Shown in pieces: positions 53,801 to 60,270 of a stretch of 64,000 bases of DNA. Where the stretch lies: positions 62,001 through 126,000 of the forward strand of contig NZ_JABBFZ010000020.1 in NCBI RefSeq assembly GCF_012927125.1, given 5' to 3'. The stretch is from Paraburkholderia antibiotica. GTDB lineage: Bacteria; Pseudomonadota; Gammaproteobacteria; Burkholderiales; Burkholderiaceae. The notes under the pieces were generated by a model. The model was not told where the DNA came from and ran no database searches. It was given only the letters and a program-made list of their open reading frames with translations. Positions within the stretch are counted from its first letter, which is position 1. Every line of letters starts with the position of its first letter. A program made the translations under genes and the position numbers.

Positions 53801-55539
53801 GCGCGGAATCCCGCATCTTCCGCATAGAGCTGCTTGCCCATGCCGGCCCACTGGCAGCCGTTGCCGGCATAGACGAACGCCACCTTGCTGGACGCCTGCA
53901 CCGCCTGAGCCTGTGCGGCGTAGGCCGGTAGCGCCTGATCGGACGAGTCCGCGAGCATCTGAAGCGCCGCGCAACCTGCTGCGAGATCCGGCGGCGCAAT
54001 AACGGCGCGCTGTTCGTGCCATTCGCGACGGCGCGCAGCACCGGCCGCGAGCCCGGCCCAATCGGCACCGCGCTGCAGGCGCGCATGGTAGCGCGCGGCG
54101 AGTGCGGCAAGCGCGGCCGGCGAGCGCGCAGTGAGAACGAGCGGCGCGAGAGCCGGGGCTGAGTCTGAGTTCGGGGCCGCAGCAGTCGAGTCCGTGGCAA
54201 GCTCGCCGGTCATCACCGATGCGGCGGGCACGGCCTGGCTCACCGCCTCAGCCAGCACGACGTGCGCATTGGTGCCGCCGAAGCCGAACGAGTTGACGCC
54301 AATTATCAGCGGCGCGCCATCGCGGCGCGACAGCGGCGTGAAACGGTCGACCACGCGCAGACGGCCGCCTTCGAAATCGATCGCGGGATTCGGCGTGTCG
54401 AAATGCAGCGAGCGCGGTACGGCACCATGCTTCAGGCAGAGAATCGCCTTCAGCAGACCGGCCATACCCGATGCGGTTTCGAGGTGTCCGAGGTTGGTCT
54501 TGACCGAGCCGATCAGCAACGGATCGTCGGCCGGGCGAGCGCCCGCGACCGCTTCGGTCAGCGCGCGCGCCTCGATCGGGTCGCCGACCGCGGTACCCGT
54601 GCCGTGCGCTTCCAGATAAGCCAGCGAACGTGGATCGACACCCGCGCGTCGGTAGACCGAGCGCAGCAGTTCGGCTTGCATCGCGGTCGTCGGCACGCTG
54701 ATCCCGCCGTGCGAATGACCGTTGGAGTTCACCCCCGAGCCGGCGATCACCGCGTGAATCGTGTCGCCGTCGCGCAGCGCGTGTTCGAGCGGCTTGAGCA
54801 GCACGAACGCTCCGCCCTCGGCGCGCACATAGCCGTCGCCGGTCGCATCGAAGGCACGGCAGCGGCCGCGCGGCGACAGCATCGACGCCTTCGAAAAGCT
54901 CACAAAACCAAACGGATGCAGCAGCAGATTGACACCGCCCGCGAGCGCCATTTCGGTTTCGCCGGACTGCAGTGCCTGCACGGCCTGATGCAACGCGACG
55001 ATCGACGACGAGCAGGCGGTGTCCACCGACATGCTCGGTCCGCGCAGATCGAACAGATAGGAAACGCGATTCGACGCAATGCTGAGCGTATTGCCCGTGG
55101 CCGAGTACGGATCGATCCAGTTCAGATCGTCCATGCTGCGGTTGCCGTAGTCCATCGCCGCCGCGCCGACGAACACGCCGCAGTCGCGGCCGCGCATGTC
55201 GGCCGGTCGCACGCCGGCGTCCTCGAACGCCTCCCAGGCGAGTTCGAGCAGCAGCCGCTGCTGCGGGTCCATCTGGCTCGCTTCGCGCGGCGACACACCG
55301 AAGAACGCGGCATCGAAGTCCGCCACGTTGTCGATCACGCCGGCGGAGAACGTGTAGCTCTTGCCCGGTTCCTTTCTGGACGGATGCTGGTAGAACGCCG
55401 TGCCGAATCGATCGGCGGGCACCACAGTTACCGCGTCGCGCTCATCGCACAACAGTTGCCAGAAGTCCTCGGGCCCTGCCACCCCACCGGGAAAGCGACA
55501 TGCTATCCCAATAATTGCAATTTTTTTTTCACTCATCAT
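47815..55539 (-). CDS. wcbR: Type I polyketide synthase (WcbR-like), single reducing module
   Basis: A 2574-residue multidomain enzyme. KS: residues 7-430, with VDTACSSS (Cys176), EAHGTGT (His311) and KTNLGHLE (His351). AT: 550-850, GHSVGEI (Ser644) and YAFHS, closer to malonyl- than methylmalonyl-type. DH: 918-1230, HVVDGGVAFP (His948). A methyltransferase-like region follows near 1400-1560 (VLEIGATSGEV), with its SAM loop degenerate. ER: near 1950, IHGGAGGVGIAA. KR: near 2163, VVGGTGGLGYASA. ACP: GMDSLMGME, with the phosphopantetheine Ser near 2469. There is no thioesterase or reductase, so release needs another enzyme. It likely makes a saturated acyl chain for the capsule, as WcbR does. 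ATGA overlap couples it to wcbQ. Confidence 0.95.
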   Translation of the reverse strand: MMSEKKIAIIGIACRFPGGVAGPEDFWQLLCDERDAVTVVPADRFGTAFYQHPSRKEPGKSYTFSAGVIDNVADFDAAFFGVSPREASQMDPQQRLLLELAWEAFEDAGVRPADMRGRDCGVFVGAAAMDYGNRSMDDLNWIDPYSATGNTLSIASNRVSYLFDLRGPSMSVDTACSSSIVALHQAVQALQSGETEMALAGGVNLLLHPFGFVSFSKASMLSPRGRCRAFDATGDGYVRAEGGAFVLLKPLEHALRDGDTIHAVIAGSGVNSNGHSHGGISVPTTAMQAELLRSVYRRAGVDPRSLAYLEAHGTGTAVGDPIEARALTEAVAGARPADDPLLIGSVKTNLGHLETASGMAGLLKAILCLKHGAVPRSLHFDTPNPAIDFEGGRLRVVDRFTPLSRRDGAPLIIGVNSFGFGGTNAHVVLAEAVSQAVPAASVMTGELATDSTAAAPNSDSAPALAPLVLTARSPAALAALAARYHARLQRGADWAGLAAGAARRREWHEQRAVIAPPDLAAGCAALQMLADSSDQALPAYAAQAQAVQASSKVAFVYAGNGCQWAGMGKQLYAEDAGFRAALDEVDALWRADGNDSLVDVLRAGVSAEWLAATENAQPLLFAIQVGITRVLEARGIGFDAAVGHSVGEIAAAWATGALTLAEAVRVIRVRSGAQGLTRGTGRMAAVGVGEAEARDLIARLGLTETVELAGTNSPEAVTLAGLLEGLEAIGASLAASGGFFQILDLDYAFHSRWMDVIEPVVRSGLADLAPREGTKRYVSTVTGDTLAGTALDAAYWWRNIREPVRFGDALRRLAGTGVRTFIEIAPHSILRHYVKQTLASLDLAGAVVPTLKRHHDSAQMLAHSILSAVAHGARVEVDRFVPLAPQGAQAALPTYPWQRERYWQTATIEGYNLVNRRVDHPLLGYRLHEHAFGWENQLDPQRVPMLADHVVDGGVAFPGAGYVEMALAAARVFFGTADVALENLEIRMPVVFQPQHGKLFRFVIDARTASFTIETRERMSDGLWNLNVTGRLLESGNTLGESSVVDEAVLSRIEASVPIDGDTLYASTTAIGLSYGPAFRWVSKVQVQGDDALAELEVPRTLGGEQAQAQALTGWLLHPALMDSGFHPLFAVLGQAGSSAGDARAAFVPVQIGRVDFLRGDSVRRVLARVLRRSPHSIVASFEFLDADNAIVARLSACRFRRVDLTGRRHAAPARFAYALEARPLPDGFSAAALPAPAALVERACTRVASFEDSADRTRHLTETLPLLDVLASLYALNALDAIGAFAQPKLPPQANASLLARLAQIVVEDGLARFEGERLVRDDAACAAMPELDALWRDVLANSPAHVAELTLLAHVGAALPRVLRDGASAAASAADAPALLSPTGRSLVEQFFDASPTWSHARALLATCAREALAAWSCNRRLRVLEIGATSGEVLQPLDLGLPASRCEQVLAGTHPQLAALDAEAHAHVQTLLLGEGDALFAHCRDAAPFDVIVVNRMLGEQAQPLAALKAIVGRLAPGGIVVLADARRSRFSDIVFGTVGHEVAAQAVSALAPAALHSLCERAGLCDVTRHTEQGLDLEGAPTLLVARKPPVAQRPQAGSSEVSRWLIVQSGDDAFDSALAQELARHGGQVKSTGVREAAASLERGNPPTQIVFVAPRVSLDDASGADVMQAQQGGALALATLARDLDAAGLAAHVRVCVVTRGGAPFVQGPATVAQPDQASLWGLGRVMANEYPALALRLIDVASTDSTHNEALSQLAHTLMHDDGEEEVLLTAQGRYVPRMLPAQTAQRQAPLSESSPARAGGPAPAVLAFDMPGSLRNLEWFALPPRELNPGEVEIAPVATGLNFRDVMYAMGLLSDEAVETGFAGATIGMELAGRIVRVGAGVEGWIPGDAVLGFAPASFATHVVTRASAIARKPEAISFEAAATIPTTFFTAYYALCELARLRRGERVLIHGGAGGVGIAAIQIARHLGAEVFATAGADEKREFVRLLGVDRVFDSRSLAFADEVRACTNGEGVDIVLNSLAGEAMVRGIDTLRPFGRFLELGKRDFYENSQIGLRPFRNNISYFGIDADQLMGVLPELTTRLFEEVMALFRSGVLHPLPYRAFPAARAEEAFRYMQQARQIGKVLVTYGAGTPAPTRGVAQPMLRLDPRAAYLVVGGTGGLGYASARWMIARGARHVTLASRGGALDAAKQQELERWRVEQGASVSVVSCDVTDAAALDRLVDAIEASGTPLKGVLHSAMRIDDGLLRNLDDARMLAVLEPKVAGAWNLHRATRRCALDFFVLYSSATTCLGNPGQGAYVAANSFLEALVAHRRAAALPATFMAWGPIEDVGFLARNSTTREALQARIGGASITSDEAMTALERALTSGAAGEAVVRLDWAAIARGMPAAQARRYMALQGGGATETTSEDGALLEQLRGLPNAEAVALVETALRGHIARILHMSPERVALDRSVLELGMDSLMGMELGMAVEESFGVKLSIMAIAEGATVHTLAVRIVDMLDESAGDAQSRSTDTNADVAALAMRHALDEDEARALLERNRGAANHIHNQQGDQSCQSSMPAFAG

Positions 55540-57068
55540 GCCGGCATCTGCTGCAACGTGTTTCGCGAATCGGTATCGACACGATCTGCATGCGTCATCG
55601 CGCGCTGTATCGTGGAACCGAGGGTCTCGACGCCGACATCCCGGCGTGTGCCGATGTCGCTCCCGAAATTTCGCCAGATAAAATAATCACTACGCGTCGG
55701 TTCCGTTTCGAGCGCATCGAATACGGACGACATGGCGGGAACGTGATCGCCATAAAAACAGAGGACCGTCGGCCGGCCACGCTGGCGCAGATAAGCGGTC
55801 AACCTGCCGATCATCGCGTCCGCGTTTTCCACGTGCCGCAGATAAGCGGTCAGATCGTGCCAGCGCGCGTCCTCTCCCAACGTGTGCCGCGCCGTGGCTT
55901 CTCCGCAGGCAACCGTCTCCAGATGCAAAGGGCCGTGATTTTCCATCGTGATCGCAAATGCAAACATCGGTTTGTCGTCACTGGCCTGCAGCAGAGAGAT
56001 GAGTTTGTCCGCCACAGCAAGATCGCCGACATAGGGTCCCACGCAGGACGCATCGTCGAAATGCTCGATGTCAAGAAAGCTGTCGAACTGCATGTGCGCG
56101 AATGCCCGGCGACGGCCGAAGAAATCCGCGTAGTACGGATGCACCGCCACCGAACGATAGCCGCCGCGCCTGAAATAACCTGCCAGCGACGCGCACGCCC
56201 GGCGCACGAACATATACGGATAAAAGCGCGCGTAACCGAGCGCGGCCGACGTCAAGCCGGTGAGCATCGCGAATTCGCTGCGCATGGTATTGGCGCCCCA
56301 GGCCGGCACCGCCAACTCGCCTTGTTCGAACGACTCGCGTCGGGCGCGATCGAAATGCGCATAAGGTGCGCCGGACACCCCTTCGCCAAGCCGGCGAGCG
56401 TCGAAATACGACTCGCTCTGAACGACGATGACGTCCGGCTGGACCTCAGGACAACCGGACGAAAACGGACTGGCAGCGGCCGCGCGAACAAACGCGCGCC
56501 GTTGCGCGAGGCTCATGCCGTTGATCAGATAGGCCACGAAAGCCGAGAAGAAACCGAAGCGACGCTGATCCGGAAAGGGCTGCAGCGTCAGCGGCAAGCG
56601 ACGGGAAAGCGCGATGCATACCGGCACACAGATCAGCGTGACGACGGCCGCGATACCTCTTTGCCCGAGTGCCGCGGGTCTTTCGGCAATGAACGCCCCC
56701 GCCGCAGCGGCGATGCCGACGAGCAGGATGGCGAGCTTGCCGAAACCCAGGAACGGCAGATACAGACGCGGATGCGAGAACACCTGGCTAAAGAGGCTCA
56801 GGTCGCTGAAGACCAGCGGCTCGCGCAGCGATGCATATTTGGCGTTGCCGACGACCGCGAGCACGCCGATCAACACGAGTGCGACGCCCATCGAAAATAA
56901 CGGCCGCCCCGTCAGTGCCATGCAAGCTGCGGTGACGACAGCAAGCGCCGCCAGATGCAACATCAATGCAACTGGCGGTCGACGAAGCGACGACCTCGTG
57001 ACCGAGATCGCCTCAACGGCGAAGGAGCATGCGACCGTCGCGGCCGCGATTGTCAAACCGGGCAGCAC
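55536..57068 (-). CDS. wcbQ: LTA synthase-like membrane sulfatase-superfamily protein (WcbQ-like)
   Basis: A 510-residue protein with five N-terminal membrane segments and a C-terminal alkaline-phosphatase-superfamily domain. Visible motifs: VIVVQSESYFDA, GANTMRSEFAMLTGL (nucleophile Thr position), SVAVHPYYADFFGRR, TMENHGPLH and FYGDHVPAM (metal-binding His-Asp). Enzymes of this form transfer phosphoglycerol or phosphoethanolamine at the membrane surface. GTG 57068, one base after the wcbP stop, gives the full five-helix topology; ATG 56963 would lose the first helix. It probably adds a phospho-substituent to capsule or lipid. Confidence 0.8.
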   Translation of the reverse strand: MLPGLTIAAATVACSFAVEAISVTRSSLRRPPVALMLHLAALAVVTAACMALTGRPLFSMGVALVLIGVLAVVGNAKYASLREPLVFSDLSLFSQVFSHPRLYLPFLGFGKLAILLVGIAAAAGAFIAERPAALGQRGIAAVVTLICVPVCIALSRRLPLTLQPFPDQRRFGFFSAFVAYLINGMSLAQRRAFVRAAAASPFSSGCPEVQPDVIVVQSESYFDARRLGEGVSGAPYAHFDRARRESFEQGELAVPAWGANTMRSEFAMLTGLTSAALGYARFYPYMFVRRACASLAGYFRRGGYRSVAVHPYYADFFGRRRAFAHMQFDSFLDIEHFDDASCVGPYVGDLAVADKLISLLQASDDKPMFAFAITMENHGPLHLETVACGEATARHTLGEDARWHDLTAYLRHVENADAMIGRLTAYLRQRGRPTVLCFYGDHVPAMSSVFDALETEPTRSDYFIWRNFGSDIGTRRDVGVETLGSTIQRAMTHADRVDTDSRNTLQQMPA

Positions 57069-57069
57069 T

Positions 57070-57855
57070 TCACATATTCCGACGAGGGATCTGAAACAGG
57101 ACACCGAGAATTGCGTCTGCGACGGTAGCGGGCAACAGACGCAGCAACTTGAGACCAAACGTCAAACTGAAAGGAAACGCGATTTCCACGCGGCGCCGGC
57201 TCAGGCGCGTCTTGATGAACCGCGCGGCTTTTTCGGCACTCCACATGAAGGGCTTGTTGCCGGGAAAAACGTCGCTCATCGCGGTTCGCACGAAACCAGG
57301 CATCACAACCGAAATGCCGATATGGTCGCGCGCGAGAACGGGACGCACGGAATCGCAGTACGCCACGAGTGCGGCCTTGCTCACGCAATAGGCCGGTGAG
57401 ATTGCCATTCCCCGCAATCCGGCGAGTGAACTGACGATCGCAATCTGGCCGCGCTGCCGCGCGCGCATGCGCTCGATGGCAGGCAACACCGCATGCAAGG
57501 CACCGTAGAGATTAGTGTCGACCACTTCGGCAGTGCGAGCCGTGCCTTCCCAGTCGTCAGTGGAGCGCAGCGTGCTGGCGACGCCGGCATTGGCGATCAA
57601 CAGGTCGATCGGATGTTGCGCGTCGAAATCGAAGATCCACGCCTCGAGCGCCGCCGCGTCACGAACATCGATGCAGCCGATTACGATTTCGGTACCGCGC
57701 GCGCGACACTCCGCGGCAACGGTTTCGAGCCGTTCCGCATTTCTTCCGATTAATCCAAGCGTAATACCAGGCGAGCAATAACTTAAGGCCAACGCGCGTC
57801 CGAGTCCGGCACTAGCGCCAGTGACTACGACTACACGCGGCCCATTCGTGCTCAC
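57070..57855 (-). CDS. wcbP: SDR family oxidoreductase (WcbP-like), first gene of the capsule operon
   Basis: A 261-residue short-chain dehydrogenase. VVVVTGASAGLGRALA is the NAD(P) site, LIANAGVAS the NNAG-equivalent, and IVSSLAGLRGM with YCVSKAA the catalytic Ser/Tyr-x3-Lys. The long C-terminal part (LTFGLKLLRLLPATVADAIL) is hydrophobic and may associate with the membrane. GTG 57855 with GGGGGA upstream is chosen; a longer frame to 58002 has no family support. In the scheme it could reduce the ketone formed by WcbT, by analogy with 3-ketosphinganine reductase. That role is inferred. Confidence 0.83.
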   Translation of the reverse strand: MSTNGPRVVVVTGASAGLGRALALSYCSPGITLGLIGRNAERLETVAAECRARGTEIVIGCIDVRDAAALEAWIFDFDAQHPIDLLIANAGVASTLRSTDDWEGTARTAEVVDTNLYGALHAVLPAIERMRARQRGQIAIVSSLAGLRGMAISPAYCVSKAALVAYCDSVRPVLARDHIGISVVMPGFVRTAMSDVFPGNKPFMWSAEKAARFIKTRLSRRRVEIAFPFSLTFGLKLLRLLPATVADAILGVLFQIPRRNM

Positions 57856-58678
57856 TCGTCCCCCGACTTCAAGCGACGTTGTTTTTGCATGATCTGTAAA
57901 TGGAGTTATCCGTTTTCTTTTAAGCAGCCGCGCGTTCAATAAAACACGCGTATTGACTTTTGAAAGACCTGCAAGATTAAAGCGCTTGCCACTACTGCCC
58001 ACATCGACTTATGCCGATCAAAGGCTTTGAAGCTGCATAGCTAACGCTTGCAGCACCGGCTTCTTCAGGGTCTCCGACTGAGAGGGACCAAAAATGCCGA
58101 ACAATTCGATGAGTGCCGAGGGCCAACAGACACGCCGAAAGAAAGAGGCGGTAGGGCTAGCTTGTAACACGCTGGGCGGAATCATACCGGAAGTGAATCC
58201 TTTCACGCCATTACAAATAACGGTTTTTCCGAAAGTCGCAGCTTTGCAACAGATACAAATTACCGACGGTTACAGTTCAAATCACAGCCATTGCGCGACG
58301 AATAAGGCTCTCTCAAGGTGAGCCCTAATACAGATCGCATACACTTTCAATAGCCTGGCTTAGAGCAAACGCACTCGCAGATCTTTCTATTGCCAAGCTT
58401 TTATTTATCTGGCAGAGCCGCAAAAATTATCGCTGAAGTAATGTAATGGTCGATAGGGTTGGCCAACCAAAGCAGCAGCATCCGGGCACTCTAAACAACG
58501 AAAAAAATACCCGAATTCCGACTTTCGCGGGCAGAGCTAACTCTATTGGGTTAGTGCATGACAATTTTGAGTACGGATATGGCGCGCAGGCTCTAACACC
58601 CAAACGCCGGATGCCATACGTTTGCGACCACCCTTTCGGCACGGATCTCCTCCTTAACCTCACGAATGAGGTCCGCCG
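57856..58678. promoter_or_regulatory. AT-rich region upstream of the capsule operon
   Basis: About 820 bp, AT-rich between 57880 and 58560. It precedes the leftward capsule genes and should hold their promoter. Candidate elements on the minus strand include a TTTTAT box near 57937 and several A/T runs. Short frames at 58018-58206 and 58427-58682 have no convincing ribosome site or similarity. It resembles the silenced promoter DNA common upstream of capsule loci. Confidence 0.4.
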
Positions 58679-59029
58679 CTAAAACGCCGATAGCAACCCT
58701 CTGTAGTCGCGCATGGCCATTGCGATCAACATCGCGGACAGCGCCGGCAACACCACGTCCAGTACTTTGTAAGCATCCCACTGCCATGGGAGCCAGCCGA
58801 TTGACCAGGTATAGGCATGCGACTCGAACGCGAGCGACTCCTCGACATCGAGCGTTTCAAACTCGCACTCCAGTTTTTTGCGCGACCAATACCAGACGAC
58901 GACGGCAAGCGCGCCGATTCGAAAGTTGGACAATAGCCCGATCGGTATCTGAATCAGCAATCCCTCGAGGCAGTGAGACAGAGACATGCGCCATCTCGCC
59001 GCCGCGAACCAGTCGAGCAAAGCCGTCAT
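58679..59029 (-). CDS. Small hypothetical membrane protein
   Basis: A 116-residue protein not recognised. It has a clear GGGAGGACTTT ribosome site before ATG 59029. Two hydrophobic segments are visible, around residues 38-47 (IGALAVVVWYW) and 90-106 (VVLPALSAMLIAMAMRD), separated by an acidic and aromatic loop with ECEFETLDVEESLAFE and WLPWQWDAYK. No motif suggests a function. It lies between the capsule promoter region and the cyo terminator, in the leftward direction. Confidence 0.6.
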   Translation of the reverse strand: MTALLDWFAAARWRMSLSHCLEGLLIQIPIGLLSNFRIGALAVVVWYWSRKKLECEFETLDVEESLAFESHAYTWSIGWLPWQWDAYKVLDVVLPALSAMLIAMAMRDYRGLLSAF

Positions 59030-59250
59030 TGGAAAGTCCTCCCTGTACCCACATTCTGAGGTGGTCTATTTCGCAGGCGCCAGTGTAGCCGCGATGCGGG
59101 CTTCACAGGCCCCTTAACCTGTGTTCGGGTACGCACTGACCAATAGCAGACAGACGTCCGTTTGAAGCAGCCGGGAGTCGGGGAAAGCGGCTTCACTGAA
59201 AATCCCCGCTCCCAATGAATGCGAGTTTGCCAACCCTGCCCCGATGATGC

Positions 59251-59287
59251 AAAAAAGCCCCGCAAGGACCTCAGTCCCGCGGGGCTT
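59251..59287 (-). terminator. Intrinsic terminator of the cyo operon
   Basis: AAGCCCCGC pairs with GCGGGGCTT around a 15-base loop. Read on the minus strand the stem ends in GCGGGGCTTTTTTGC, with a T run, 36 bp past the cyoD stop. A standard Rho-independent terminator. Confidence 0.9.
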
Positions 59288-59322
59288 CTGCTTTCAGACT
59301 GGAGCGCCAATGCGCGCCCGTC

Positions 59323-59664
59323 TTATCGCGACATCATATGCATGCTCACGTTGTGCATGACCCACAACGTTCCGCCAATCACGATCACCGCGGTCAGCGC
59401 GGTGAAGGCAAACGCCGTGACGTTCCAGCGTTGCGACGACGACGTGTTCATATGCAGGAAGAACACCAGATGCACGAGGATCTGCACGAATGCGAGACCT
59501 GCGATCGCAAACAGCGCGTTCGAACCCGTCAACGTGCCGGTCAGGACAATCGCGAAAGCCGCGGCAGTCAGAATGACCGACAGCACGAAACCGGTCGTAT
59601 AGCTGCCGAAGCTGCCGTGGCCTTCGTCCGAGTGCGCGCCATGGGCGTTATGACTATGGTCCAT
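59323..59664 (-). CDS. cyoD: Cytochrome o ubiquinol oxidase subunit IV
   Basis: A 113-residue membrane protein with three hydrophobic helices: residues 24-44 (YTTGFVLSVILTAAAFAIVL), 52-72 (LFAIAGLAFVQILVHLVFFL) and 85-104 (AFTALTAVIVIGGTLWVMH). The N-terminus is His-rich, and the HLVFFLHM motif is typical of CyoD. It helps assemble the bo3 oxidase. It follows cyoC directly and ends the operon. Confidence 0.93.
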   Translation of the reverse strand: MDHSHNAHGAHSDEGHGSFGSYTTGFVLSVILTAAAFAIVLTGTLTGSNALFAIAGLAFVQILVHLVFFLHMNTSSSQRWNVTAFAFTALTAVIVIGGTLWVMHNVSMHMMSR

Positions 59665-60270
59665 TTAGATCACGCTCGCTAGATAAACAAAGGTGAAAAC
59701 GCCGATCCACACGACGTCGAGGAAGTGCCAGAAAAGGCTCAGGCACGTCAGACGGATCATGTCGCGTTCGGTCAGATCGCGGTGACGCATCACCTGCAGA
59801 GCCAGCACCACCATCCAGATCAGGCCGAACGTCACGTGCAGGCCGTGCGTGCCGACCAGCGTGAAGAACGACGACAGGAACGCGCTGCGGCCAGGACCCG
59901 CGCCCTGAGCGATCAGGTGCGAGAACTCGCGCATTTCCAGCACGAGGAACGCGAGGCCCAGCAGGAACGTCACGCCGAGCCAGCCGAGCAGCGCACCCTT
60001 GCGGTTCTTGTGCGCGCCCAGCATCGCGAAGCCGTACGTGATACTGGAGAGCAGCAGCATCGCCGTTTCGAGCGCGACACCCGGAATCTCGAACAGATCC
60101 TTACCGCTCGGACCGCCCGCGAACTGATGGCTCATCACCGCGAACACGGCGAACAGCGCCGCGAAGATGATGCAGTCGGTCATCAGGTACAGCCAGAAAC
60201 CGAACACCGAGTGCGACGGCACGTGGTCCGGCGCGAGTTGCGGTTCAACCGCGATAGTCTTCTGTAACAT
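59665..60270 (-). CDS. cyoC: Cytochrome o ubiquinol oxidase subunit III
   Basis: A 201-residue subunit III of haem-copper oxidases with five helices. Typical features: FGFWLYLMTDCIIFAALFAV, LETAMLLLSSITYGFAM, and GTHGLHVTFGLIWMVVLALQ. ATG 60270 shares a base with the cyoB stop (TGATG); a TTG one codon earlier is possible. It stabilises the bo3 complex in the inner membrane. Confidence 0.95.
   Translation of the reverse strand: MLQKTIAVEPQLAPDHVPSHSVFGFWLYLMTDCIIFAALFAVFAVMSHQFAGGPSGKDLFEIPGVALETAMLLLSSITYGFAMLGAHKNRKGALLGWLGVTFLLGLAFLVLEMREFSHLIAQGAGPGRSAFLSSFFTLVGTHGLHVTFGLIWMVVLALQVMRHRDLTERDMIRLTCLSLFWHFLDVVWIGVFTFVYLASVI

Noticed and set aside
58148..58155. GGCGGTAG, an ops/JUMPstart-like core
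   Set aside because: It is on the plus strand while the capsule genes are read leftward, and the rest of the JUMPstart sequence is missing.
58018..58206. 62-codon minus-strand frame that at first looked like a transposase fragment
   Set aside because: No catalytic residues, no terminal repeats nearby, too short to assign.
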